From positions 30,401,906 through 30,465,905 of the forward strand of contig OZ022239.1 in assembly GCA_963978895.1 (NCBI GenBank): 64,000 bases of DNA, read 5' to 3'. The DNA is from Erpobdella octoculata (lineage: Eukaryota; Annelida; Clitellata; Hirudinida; Erpobdellidae). The notes beneath the pieces are model-generated. The model was not told the origin of the DNA. It was given only the letters and a program-made list of their open reading frames with translations, and did no database searches. Shown here piece by piece: positions 1 through 10,624 of the stretch (within the stretch, counting starts at the first letter, position 1; each line of letters opens with the position of its first letter). A program made the position numbers and the translations under genes.

Positions 1-650
1 CTTGGTTTTCCGTTTTTGCTTGCTCACCCGTTTCCGCTTGCTCACCCGTTTCCGCTTGCTCTCCCGTTTCCGCTTGCTCTCCCGTTTTCGTTTGCTCTCC
101 CGCTTCTACTTGCTTTCCCGCGCCCGGGGTTTTAGAGGTTTTTCTATCGTTTCTCTTTTGCTCATCTTTCCTTCCCCGCTGGCTCTCTCGCTCCCGGTCG
201 CTTTCCCGCTCTCAGTCGTTTTTCCGCTCTCGGTCGCTTTCCCGCTCCCGGTCGCTTTCCCGCTCCCGGTCGCTTTCCCGCTCCCGGTCGATTTCCCGAT
301 ACTTACCGGTCGCTTTCCGTTCCCGGGTTTTTAAAGGTTTTTCTATCGTTTTTTTCGCTCTTCTTTCCTTTCCCGCTATCTCGCTACCGGTCACTTTCCC
401 GCTCTCGGTCGCTTTCCCGTTCTCAGTCGTTTCCCGCTCCCGGTTGTTTTCCAGCTCCCGGTTGTTTTCCCACTCCCGGTCGCTCTACCGCTCCCGGTTG
501 CCCTCTCGCTACTTACTGGTCGCTTACCCGTTCCCGGAGTTTTTAGAGGTTTTTCCATCGTTTTTTTGCTCCTTTTTCCTTCCCCGCTTGCTCTCACGCT
601 ACCGGTCGCTTTCCTGCTAACGGTCGCTTTTGCGTTTTATTGCTGATAAG
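1..650 (-). repeat. 18-bp pyrimidine-rich minisatellite of a dispersed Helitron-like family
   Basis: Tandem degenerate units around TTTCCCGCTCCCGGTCGC fill this stretch, interrupted twice by a segment resembling TTTTTAGAGGTTTTTCTATCG. The same minisatellite plus linker recurs at 970-1190, 19380-19522 (opposite orientation), 29311-29397, 33780-33850, 34230-34413 and 50380-50522. In the better preserved copies it runs into a CGGGTACCCG hairpin followed by CTAG, as at a Helitron 3' end. The Arg/Glu/Ser-rich reading frames here are by-products of the repeat. Confidence 0.6.
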
Positions 651-713
651 GTCCAATTATGTCTTTTTTTTAATGGGCAATGCATATAAAAAATATTTTA
701 ATATATATATATA

Positions 714-1410
<697 letters not shown>

Positions 1411-1591
1411 CTAATATAATAAATGTTAATAATAATACTTGTCGGGGTATCAATAGATGGGAAAAGCGAAACCAGTACCATAGATATAACACTACCCCCT
1501 TCTTAATCCTGTTCGTCTCAAACAGCATAGTCGCTTTTGGGAAATGCGACTCAGACACAAACACAAAATTCCTTGATCTTCACTCGTGGTC

Positions 1592-1860
1592 TTGACCGCA
1601 ATTCGCAAACAACATGGTCGAGTCTCTTGACCGTTTGACACAGTTTCTTCCAGTCCTTCTTTGGCTCATCAACAGAGTCTTTTTTGGCTCATCGTCGCCA
1701 TTTCTGCACGGTTCATTACAGCCTTTTTTTGCATGCCTCGTCCTGAACATCTTTGCACGGTTTATCGGAACTGTCTGCTTTTTCTTCTTCCTTCAGATCT
1801 TTCTCAAGAAACTCTTCAAAAGGTTTTTCGAAAACACGTTTTATAAATCCGATAAATCCC
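1592..1860 (-). pseudogene. Second acidic-repeat segment of the gag-like region
   Basis: The minus strand encodes more of the same repeat style (DKPCKDVQDEACKK, then GCNEPCRNGDDEPKKDS), split by a one-base change at another seven-A run near 1724-1730. It ends in a Lys/Cys-rich stretch. It probably belongs to the 3' part of the same retrotransposon gene, separated from the main part by the duplicated segment at 1828-2305. The two homopolymer frameshifts make it non-functional as read. Confidence 0.45.
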
Positions 1861-2305
1861 TTCATCAAACTGCTATTTTATTTTAAAATGACTCTTAGTC
1901 TATCTGATTCAAAATCCTCTGTGGATTCATTTGGTTTAGAATCCTCTGTGGATTCATATGATTTAAAATCCTCAGTGGATTCATCTTATTCAGAATCCTC
2001 TGTGGATTCATCTAATTCAGAGTCCTCGGTACTGTTCTCTGTTCTTGGCTCATCTTTTTCAGAGTTTCGAAAACACGTTTTATAAATCCGATAAATCCCT
2101 TCATCAAACTGCTATTTTATTTTAAAACGACTCTTAGTCTATCTGATTCAAAATCCTCTGTGGATTCATTTGGTTTAGAATCCTCTGTGGATTCATATGA
2201 TTTAAAATCCTCAGTGGATTCATCTTATTCAGAATCCTCTGTGGATTCATCTAATTCAGAGTCCTCGGTACTGTTCTCTGTTCTTGGCTCATCTTTTTCA
2301 GAGTT
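1828..2305. repeat. Tandem duplication, unit about 239 bp
   Basis: The segment beginning CGAAAACACGTTTTATAAATC at 1828 recurs at 2067 and is nearly identical through GGCTCATCTTTTTCAGAG. The two copies differ by very few bases (for example T/C in TTTTAAAAYGACTC). On the minus strand it reads as Glu/Ser/Thr/Asp-rich repeats (ESTEDS). This is a recent local duplication inside the LTR element. Confidence 0.85.
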
Positions 2306-2373
2306 TTTGCTGGCTGCATTGCTATTGTTGTTTTTGTCCTCTTTGTTTTCTTTCTAGCTACAATCGAACGTTT

Positions 2374-3335
2374 TCATTTCACATTCCAACTCGGTCTTTC
2401 ATTGGTGTCAACTTTCGTATCGTCCAGTGGATCTTTCTTCAAATCATCGCCATCGTCTCTCAAACCAGTGTCTTTTTTTGTCAAATTAGCTTCGACGTAT
2501 TTCTCCATTGGAGTTTCGTCCGTTTTTAAAGCCTCGGTTGCTTCATCCTAGTCAGATTCTTCACTAAAATCTGGCATTGAATATTCGGTGCCGTCGTCTG
2601 TTATGGAGGCTTCCGTTTCAGAACCGTTGCTGTATGGGTAAAAGCCATCGCTGTTATTGCCATTATTATAATCATCATCATCACTTTCATCCTCATCGTT
2701 TTGCATTTCGTTTTCAACATTCTTTTCATCTTCTTTAGTTTTGTTGTCGACGTCCAAACCGACTGTATCATTGTCACCATCTTTGCCAGGCTCGTCATCA
2801 CCATCTTCGCATGGTTCATCTTGAACATCTTTGCAAGGTTCATTATCATGACCGTCTTTGACAGGCTCATCATCATGACCATCTTTGCATGGTTCATCTT
2901 GAACATCTTTGCATGTTTCATCTTGAACATCTTTGCAAGGCTCATCTTGAACATCTTTGCAAGGCTCATCATCGTGACCATCTTTGCATGGTTCATCTTG
3001 AACATCCTTGCATGGTTCATCTTGAACAACTTTGCATGGCTCATCATCATGACCGTTTTTTTGTTTCCGCAATTGTTTGTGTCACCATTGAGTTCAAGAA
3101 ATGTTTTCATTTCCTGCTGAGCTGCTCTGTATTCTTTCGCCATTTTGTTCAGAGCCTTCATCAATTCATTTTCTACTTCGAACTCATACTCTTCTGGGTC
3201 AAACCCATTGTTCTCCAATGACGTCTGGAGGCGGTTCACGAGATCAGACTTTCTTCCTTTATCACTGAGCTCTCGTTTTCTAAGTTCCCGCCTCAACTCG
3301 AGTATCAAGAGTTGATCCAATGCTTTCAAAACCAT
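2374..3335 (-). pseudogene. SAP-domain, acidic-repeat gag-like gene (broken)
   Basis: Translation from the ATG at 3335 gives an N-terminal SAP domain (residues about 8-45, helix-turn-helix with LRRELRKRELSDKG), a fold that binds A/T-rich DNA. A coiled, charged segment follows to about residue 85. The frame then changes at a run of seven A (3056-3062). In the new frame come about a dozen 8-10 residue repeats of the type DEPCKDVQ / DEPCKDGHD and a Ser/Asp-rich tail. A TAG at 2548-2550 interrupts the frame, but sense codons in the same style continue to the TGA at 2374. Between LTRs it most likely served as gag. The frameshift and stop suggest a decayed copy, unless the A7 run is an assembly error. 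Confidence 0.6.
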
Positions 3336-3536
3336 TTTTGTAATCTCACTTCTGATCACCAGTGTTATATATTGTCAAATCGTATTACCGGTCCAGAAGA
3401 ATGGTTTTGTAGTTTATTGGATGATAATAAATAAAGTTGGTTAATGCTACTTATACCTTCTAATATAATAAATGTTAATAATAATACTTCTCGGGGTATC
3501 AATAAATGGGAAAAGCAAAACCAGTACCATGGATAT

Positions 3537-3606
<70 letters not shown>

Positions 3607-3787
3607 AATAAAAATAACATAATTGCACCTTATTGTTTTTCCAAAGTAACTTTTTTAAATATTTGAAAAAAATATATTCTAAATAGATTACACCCTATTC
3701 TTAATCCTCCCAAATGTTCAAAAAAAATTTCGTAAAAATCGGTTCAGTCGTTTCAGAAGAGTTCAATTACAAACACTATGACACGAG

Positions 3788-3906
<119 letters not shown>

Positions 3907-3942
3907 AAAGATATAAAAGAACATGTCCTGACTAAAGTTGTG

Positions 3943-4723
3943 AGGGCCGGATTAAGGTCGTCGTAGGCCCTAGGCACCAGGGCCGCTTTAAAGTTGTCGT
4001 AGGACCATAGACCGACTTGTCATTAAGATGGAAAAACGACGAGCAGCTTACGCAGTATTACATTACAGGTTCAGTTTTCTTCTTGAGAGATCTTTGTCAA
4101 GTGATGAAATAGTTTCAAAATCAAACGAATTAATTAAGATAAATTCATCAGATCTGGAAGAAGCATTTACTGAAGAGTTTGGTTTTGTTTTCTAGAATGT
4201 TCGCCGACACAAAATCGGTTGCTAAAATGATGAAGGCCGAAATAGAAAACAAGTTGGTCACATGTTTTTGCAAATGTAAATACTGTCTTTCGAATTAATC
4301 TTTCAATTTTGGGATCAAGTTGTGAAAGTGAACGATTTTTTTCAAAACTGAATATTAACAAAAATTATCTGCGGTCAACGATGGGACAAGAACGATTGTC
4401 ATATCTTGCATTTCTTTCAATTGAAAACGATTTAATTCGGGAAATTCATTTGAAGATATTATTTGTGATTTTGCTCATGCAAAGAGCCGCAAAGTTTATA
4501 TAGTTGAGTCTATAATTTAGTCTACTGTGTATAACAATTTAACTAAAAAAAGTTTCTAATCCTAAAAATGATTGATTTTAAATTTTGTTTTGTTTTGTCC
4601 ATTTTTAATCACTCAATAAAAAATGAAAAAAAAACTTTAATTTTATGATTTTTCGTAGGCATCTAATTGTTCGTAGGCCCTAAGCACGGTGCCTAATGTG
4701 CCTATTGGATAATCCGGCCCTGA
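3943..4723 (+). pseudogene. hAT element fragment with transposase C-terminus
   Basis: The ends are inverted (GAGGGCCGGATTA at 3943; TAATCCGGCCCT near 4711-4722), a typical hAT terminus. Inside, an N-terminal scrap (MEKRRAAYAVLHYRFS from 4029) and a C-terminal hAT dimerisation stretch (ILGSSCESERFFSKLNINKN and following, about 4300-4440) are recognisable. The DDE core is deleted between them, so the copy is dead. I could not read a convincing 8-bp duplication. Confidence 0.6.
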
Positions 4724-5566
4724 GGGTTGTTACAGTTTTGAAAAAATATTCAGTTAAAGTAACTGAAACTTTACAAAGATTCAGTTTCAGTAACAGTTAA
4801 CTGAATCTTTAAAGATTCAGTTACCGTTAAATTCAATTTTTTAGGTAATCTACCAAGAAGAAATTTACAATAAAAAAGCACTTTGCAACACAGACATGTT
4901 CAAAAAATTTATTTAACTTCAAACTTCATTATTGAATTAATAAAAATAAAACGGCGAGCAGCTTAGGCAGTATAACATTACCCAAATTATGCCGCATCTG
5001 CTAAGAGCAAAGCTAGTTCTGCTGAAAACGCGTTCACAAGGAGCAGATGTTGCCGGGACTAAAAGTACATCAACAGCTATATTGTATACTTTTTGACATT
5101 TTATAGAATTTCTTGTCCAAAAATCAAAGGGATTTTGTGTAGATTCCTGTTCCATTAGCAGATTACAATAAGATGTTATTTCTACATCTATTGAAGCAAA
5201 TCATTCATTTCGTGTTTCTAAAAGTTTTTTTTTGTCAGTTTTTTTTCGCACGAGCAGCAGCCCAAAATTTTAAATGTATCTGGCATGTTTTTTTCCCTTC
5301 ATATGAATTGTAGTCTACAAAAAAAGATACAAAAAAAGAGGTATTTGTAACTTCAACCGAAGTGATCGTCCGTGCCATAGAATCGAAACGTTTAACCCCA
5401 AACACAAAAATAATATAAAAATTGCTAAAAAAAAATTAATTTTAAAAAGATTCAGTTATATTCAGATTTCTCAATAGATTCAGTTACAGTTTTTTTAAAG
5501 ATTCAGTTTCAGTTAAAGTAACTGAATGTTTCAATATTCAGAATCAGTAACCGTAACAACCCTTAT
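4724..5566 (-). mobile_element. hAT-like element with subterminal TTCAGT repeats
   Basis: The ends match as inverted repeats: AGGGTTGTTACAGTT at about 4723 and its complement before 5566. Both are followed inward by many short TTCAGTTAC/GTAACTGAA units, a known feature of hAT subterminal regions. At 4955-5155 the minus strand encodes a hAT C-terminal dimerisation fragment (VLLVPATSAPCERVFS motif). It abuts the neighbouring hAT fragment directly. The rest of the transposase is missing. Confidence 0.55.
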
Positions 5567-5784
5567 ATAGAATATCAAAAACATGCCTTTTTAATTTCTT
5601 CTTTGCTAACGTCAGGATTACTTATCGACAAGTTGTTTAGTTGATCGACTACATTACCAAGTTCTGTTATCACCTCATCACTTGATTTGTTTTCTAATGT
5701 AATGTTATCGAAACCACCATTATCAAGTACTGTAGGAACAGCTGAAATTTTCAAAATGAACATTGATAATCAAGAATTGGAATC

Positions 5785-6122
5785 CAGTAGCGTAGCGAAG
5801 GGGCAGGGAGGGGCATCTGCCCCGGTCACGAGGCTTTGAGGGCGCCAAAAAGCAAAAAGTAAAGACAACAACTTCACCAAAGTTTAAACATTTTTTAACA
5901 TGTAGAACAAGTAAAATTAAGAAATTGTTTTTTTGCACTATTTCACACTAGTGATTTCCAAAATTTTCTTTGGGAGGGGCTCACCGTCCACCGAGCCCCG
6001 ATTATGGCTCGGGCGCCTTCGGGTCCCTCGGTTTTAGTCGTCAAATTGGGATGACATTGGAAGATGGGGGCGCATTTTCTATACCTTGCCCCCGGGCGCC
6101 AGATACCCTTGTTACGCCACTG
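5785..6122. mobile_element. hAT MITE, 338 bp, near-perfect 8-bp duplication
   Basis: It starts CAGTAGCGTAGCGA and ends TTGTTACGCCACTG, an imperfect inverted pair of hAT type. The flanks are TTGGAATC (5777-5784) and TTGAAATC (6123-6130), an 8-bp duplication with one mismatch. The inside is GC-rich and non-coding. Confidence 0.8.
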
Positions 6123-6130
6123 TTGAAATC

Positions 6131-6552
6131 TCCTATACCTATAAAATAAAGGAACATCACATAACCTCCTTACAAAATATATCGTTTTTTTAAGAATCGC
6201 GTAAAAGTTTCCTTCATGTAAGCGATTAGAAAAAAATTTTATTTGAAAAAAGTAGTTCTGATTTAGTTATATTAGAACTCAATTTCTATGAACAAAAAGT
6301 TGATTTTTTGAACAAAATAGTTGTTGTGTATTAAAATCTTGGCTATAAAATGTAAAAAAAATAAAACAACAATAAAAAAAAATATTTTTCAGGATGGTGT
6401 TTTGATGGTGAATCCATAACAAATTAAAATATTTATAAATAAAACGTGAGTTAAAATAGCAAAATTGGGAACACCGTATATGGTTGTCATTTTGAGTCTC
6501 AGTACCAATCCAATTATTATTGTCTCTTTGATCAAAAAACATTTTTACAAAC
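6131..6552. other. AT-rich, no feature recognised
   Basis: Non-coding in appearance on both strands. If the exon at 6553-6718 is real, this is the start of the next intron of that minus-strand gene. Confidence 0.4.
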
Positions 6553-6718
6553 CTTGGCAGTATATGTATCCTTTATTTATTGTCATTTCGCCGGGACACG
6601 TCGCTGACGCATTAGCGCATGCTCCATTGGTCATGCACCAATCGTTAACGCATCTACAAATTTTCTTGCATCCGGATCCATATTTATTACGAGGGCAAAC
6701 TTCATTAAAATAAATGTA
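6553..6718 (-). CDS. Exon of a cysteine-rich, EGF-like protein
   Basis: The minus strand reads an open 55-codon segment bounded by a TTTTTTAG acceptor and a GTTTGT donor. It contains CPRNKYGSGC, CKKICRC and CMTNGACA, with ten cysteines. The spacing resembles the EGF-like modules of MEGF-type and fucolectin-associated secreted or membrane proteins. Start phase is 0, which agrees with the proposed upstream exon near 10150-10251. Protein identity is not known to me, and the first and last exons are not found. Confidence rests on cysteine spacing plus splice sites. Confidence 0.55.
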
Positions 6719-6842
6719 CTAAAAAACTTTCACAATTGTAAAGATATGTTTATTTAAAAAATAAACTAGTTTGACTTAAGTTAAGTCTGAAGTCAAATAC
6801 TTCCTCAGTCGTTAAATTATTGACTTATAAAGCTTAAGTGTG

Positions 6843-9800
6843 ACAGACAAGTCTGTGTAACAGACAAGTCTGTGTAACAGACAAGTCTGTGTAACAGACA
6901 AGTCTGTGTAACAGACAAGTCTGTGTAACAGACAAGTCTGTGTAACAGACAAGTCTGTGTAACAGACAAGTCTGTGTAACAGACAAGTCTGTGTAACAGA
7001 CAAGTCTGTGTAACAGACAAGTCTGTGTAACAGACAAGTCTGTGTAACAGACAAGTCTGTGTAACAGACAAGTCTGTGTAACAGACAAGTCTGTGTAACA
7101 GACAAGTCTGTGTAACAGACAAGTCTGTGTAACAGACAAGTCTGTGTAACAGACAAGTCTGTGTAACAGACAAGTCTGTGTAACAGACAAGTCTGTGTAA
7201 CAGACAAGTCTGTGTAACAGACAAGTCTGTGTAACAGACAAGTCTGTGTAACAGACAAGTCTGTGTAACAGACAAGTCTGTGTAACAGACAAGTCTGTGT
7301 AACAGACAAGTCTGTGTAACAGACAAGTCTGTGTAACAGACAAGTCTGTGTAACAGACAAGTCTGTGTAACAGACAAGTCTGTGTAACAGACAAGTCTGT
7401 GTAACAGACAAGTCTGTGTAACAGACAAGTCTGTGTAACAGACAAGTCTGTGTAACAGACAAGTCTGTGTAACAGACAAGTCTGTGTAACAGACAAGTCT
7501 GTGTAACAGACAAGTCTGTGTAACAGACAAGTCTGTGTAACAGACAAGTCTGTGTAACAGACAAGTCTGTGTAACAGACAAGTCTGTGTAACAGACAAGT
7601 CTGTGTAACAGACAAGTCTGTGTAACAGACAAGTCTGTGTAACAGACAAGTCTGTGTAACAGACAAGTCTGTGTAACAGACAAGTCTGTGTAACAGACAA
7701 GTCTGTGTAACAGACAAGTCTGTGTAACAGACAAGTCTGTGTAACAGACAAGTCTGTGTAACAGACAAGTCTGTGTAACAGACAAGTCTGTGTAACAGAC
7801 AAGTCTGTGTAACAGACAAGTCTGTGTAACAGACAAGTCTGTGTAACAGACAAGTCTGTGTAACAGACAAGTCTGTGTAACAGACAAGTCTGTGTAACAG
7901 ACAAGTCTGTGTAACAGACAAGTCTGTGTAACAGACAAGTCTGTGTAACAGACAAGTCTGTGTAACAGACAAGTCTGTGTAACAGACAAGTCTGTGTAAC
8001 AGACAAGTCTGTGTAACAGACAAGTCTGTGTAACAGACAAGTCTGTGTAACAGACAAGTCTGTGTAACAGACAAGTCTGTGTAACAGACAAGTCTGTGTA
8101 ACAGACAAGTCTGTGTAACAGACAAGTCTGTGTAACAGACAAGTCTGTGTAACAGACAAGTCTGTGTAACAGACAAGTCTGTGTAACAGACAAGTCTGTG
8201 TAACAGACAAGTCTGTGTAACAGACAAGTCTGTGTAACAGACAAGTCTGTGTAACAGACAAGTCTGTGTAACAGACAAGTCTGTGTAACAGACAAGTCTG
8301 TGTAACAGACAAGTCTGTGTAACAGACAAGTCTGTGTAACAGACAAGTCTGTGTAACAGACAAGTCTGTGTAACAGACAAGTCTGTGTAACAGACAAGTC
8401 TGTGTAACAGACAAGTCTGTGTAACAGACAAGTCTGTGTAACAGACAAGTCTGTGTAACAGACAAGTCTGTGTAACAGACAAGTCTGTGTAACAGACAAG
8501 TCTGTGTAACAGACAAGTCTGTGTAACAGACAAGTCTGTGTAACAGACAAGTCTGTGTAACAGACAAGTCTGTGTAACAGACAAGTCTGTGTAACAGACA
8601 AGTCTGTGTAACAGACAAGTCTGTGTAACAGACAAGTCTGTGTAACAGACAAGTCTGTGTAACAGACAAGTCTGTGTAACAGACAAGTCTGTGTAACAGA
8701 CAAGTCTGTGTAACAGACAAGTCTGTGTAACAGACAAGTCTGTGTAACAGACAAGTCTGTGTAACAGACAAGTCTGTGTAACAGACAAGTCTGTGTAACA
8801 GACAAGTCTGTGTAACAGACAAGTCTGTGTAACAGACAAGTCTGTGTAACAGACAAGTCTGTGTAACAGACAAGTCTGTGTAACAGACAAGTCTGTGTAA
8901 CAGACAAGTCTGTGTAACAGACAAGTCTGTGTAACAGACAAGTCTGTGTAACAGACAAGTCTGTGTAACAGACAAGTCTGTGTAACAGACAAGTCTGTGT
9001 AACAGACAAGTCTGTGTAACAGACAAGTCTGTGTAACAGACAAGTCTGTGTAACAGACAAGTCTGTGTAACAGACAAGTCTGTGTAACAGACAAGTCTGT
9101 GTAACAGACAAGTCTGTGTAACAGACAAGTCTGTGTAACAGACAAGTCTGTGTAACAGACAAGTCTGTGTAACAGACAAGTCTGTGTAACAGACAAGTCT
9201 GTGTAACAGACAAGTCTGTGTAACAGACAAGTCTGTGTAACAGACAAGTCTGTGTAACAGACAAGTCTGTGTAACAGACAAGTCTGTGTAACAGACAAGT
9301 CTGTGTAACAGACAAGTCTGTGTAACAGACAAGTCTGTGTAACAGACAAGTCTGTGTAACAGACAAGTCTGTGTAACAGACAAGTCTGTGTAACAGACAA
9401 GTCTGTGTAACAGACAAGTCTGTGTAACAGACAAGTCTGTGTAACAGACAAGTCTGTGTAACAGACAAGTCTGTGTAACAGACAAGTCTGTGTAACAGAC
9501 AAGTCTGTGTAACAGACAAGTCTGTGTAACAGACAAGTCTGTGTAACAGACAAGTCTGTGTAACAGACAAGTCTGTGTAACAGACAAGTCTGTGTAACAG
9601 ACAAGTCTGTGTAACAGACAAGTCTGTGTAACAGACAAGTCTGTGTAACAGACAAGTCTGTGTAACAGACAAGTCTGTGTAACAGACAAGTCTGTGTAAC
9701 AGACAAGTCTGTGTAACAGACAAGTCTGTGTAACAGACAAGTCTGTGTAACAGACAAGTCTGTGTAACAGACAAGTCTGTGTAACAGACAAGTCCGCGTA

Positions 9801-9891
9801 ACAGACAAGTCCGCGTAACAGACAAGTCCGCGTAACAGACAAGTCCGCGTAACAGACAAGTCCGCGTAACAGACAAGTCTGTGAAACAGAC
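6843..9891. repeat. Homogeneous 17-bp satellite, about 179 units
   Basis: The unit is ACAGACAAGTCTGTGTA. Counting 17-bp steps gives 173 canonical units from 6843, five units reading GTCCGCGTA instead of GTCTGTGTA (9784-9868), one unit ending GTGAA, and a partial unit. Each unit holds an inverted pair ACAGAC-AA-GTCTGT. Because 17 is not a multiple of 3 and the minus strand has no stops in the unit, all three minus frames stay open for about 1,000 codons and encode the same 17-residue repeat. Flanking sequence is ordinary AT-rich DNA. The array lies between two candidate exons of one minus-strand gene. Confidence 0.97.
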
Positions 9892-10149
9892 GTATATGCC
9901 ATTCTGATCAGTTGTGTCTTTCGTATTTGTTTATTTACCTTTTATTTTAATTCACATCTCTTGGCCGTTATGAGGGTCACTATGAACAACTATTTTTTAA
10001 ATGCCAACTTTTCTATACCAGGTTAGGTTTAATTTGTAAATGCCAGTATGGCAGACACAACTACTGAAAACTCAAGTTTATGTATTACTTTGTCAGCATA
10101 ACAATTCAAAACAAATATTACCGGCAAATAATGATAATACATTGAATTT

Positions 10150-10251
10150 TTTGCCTCCTTGATGTTCACCAACATCAGACAGTAAATCGCACTCCGTTTG
10201 ATCAATTTTAAAAGGCTTATTTCGGAAACATCGACAAATTTTGTATTCCTG
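10150..10251 (-). CDS. Candidate upstream exon of the cysteine-rich gene
   Basis: On the minus strand a TTTTTCCAG acceptor is followed by an open segment starting EYKICRCFRNKPFKIDQTEC and continuing to KKFN, where a GTATTA donor would leave phase 0. That matches the phase-0 start of the exon at 6553-6718. The segment has three cysteines and a composition like an extracellular domain. The donor is weak and the domain is not recognised. An alternative donor a few codons on (GTAATA) would put a stop into the next exon, which argues for the first. Confidence 0.4.
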
Positions 10252-10506
10252 GAAAAATCGTTAAAAATGCTTGAAGAAATAAACATTGCCAGTTATATGG
10301 CAAATAGTTTTCAGAAATTTTCCTAATATTTGTTTATAAATTATAATCATTGTAATATGACATACTAAAGTTTAGTAAGCAAAACCAAGTGAAAGTTTTA
10401 TTTGACAACTTATGTAGCGCGTTTAGATAAATACAGTACCTACTAATAACAAATTTACTAAGTAAAAGAAATAGCATTCCACTTAAATCTACATACATAA
10501 TTATTG

Positions 10507-10624
10507 ATGTATGTATGTATGTATGTATGTATGTATGTATGTATGTATGTATGTATGTATGTATGTATGTATGTATGTATGTATGTATGTATGTATGTAT
10601 GTATGTATGTAGGTATGTATGTAT
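10507..10624. repeat. (GTAT)n microsatellite
   Basis: About 29 GTAT units. The tract resumes at 11967-12003, 12313-12426 (with GCAT variants) and 13893-13920, on the far sides of inserted elements. This suggests one original tetranucleotide tract split by several insertions. Confidence 0.9.

Larger units (their letters stand above)
1407..3540 (-). mobile_element. Gag-only LTR retrotransposon (non-autonomous), SAP-domain gag
   Basis: On the minus strand a 178-bp repeat at 3363-3540 starts TGTTATATCC and ends TATATAACA, as an LTR does. It is followed at once by CTGGTGATCAGAAGTGAG, which resembles the primer-binding region of Ty3/gypsy elements, and then by a gag-like gene. At the other end a purine tract (complement of 1492-1504, AAGAAGGGGGTAG) directly precedes a second copy of the repeat start, which runs from 1491 to 1407 and is cut off by (TA)n. 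No protease, reverse transcriptase or integrase can be seen in between. The LTR reading is inferred from paired repeats, purine tract and position. Confidence 0.6.

Noticed and set aside
212..597. Arg/Glu/Asp/Ser frames resembling splicing-factor RS domains
   Set aside because: Minisatellite of the Helitron-like family; several frames are open and none has a domain beyond the repeat.
6812..9902. Three overlapping minus-strand frames of about 1,020 codons
   Set aside because: All are readings of the 17-bp satellite, encode the same 17-residue repeat, and have no unique domain. They are open only because the unit lacks stops on that strand.
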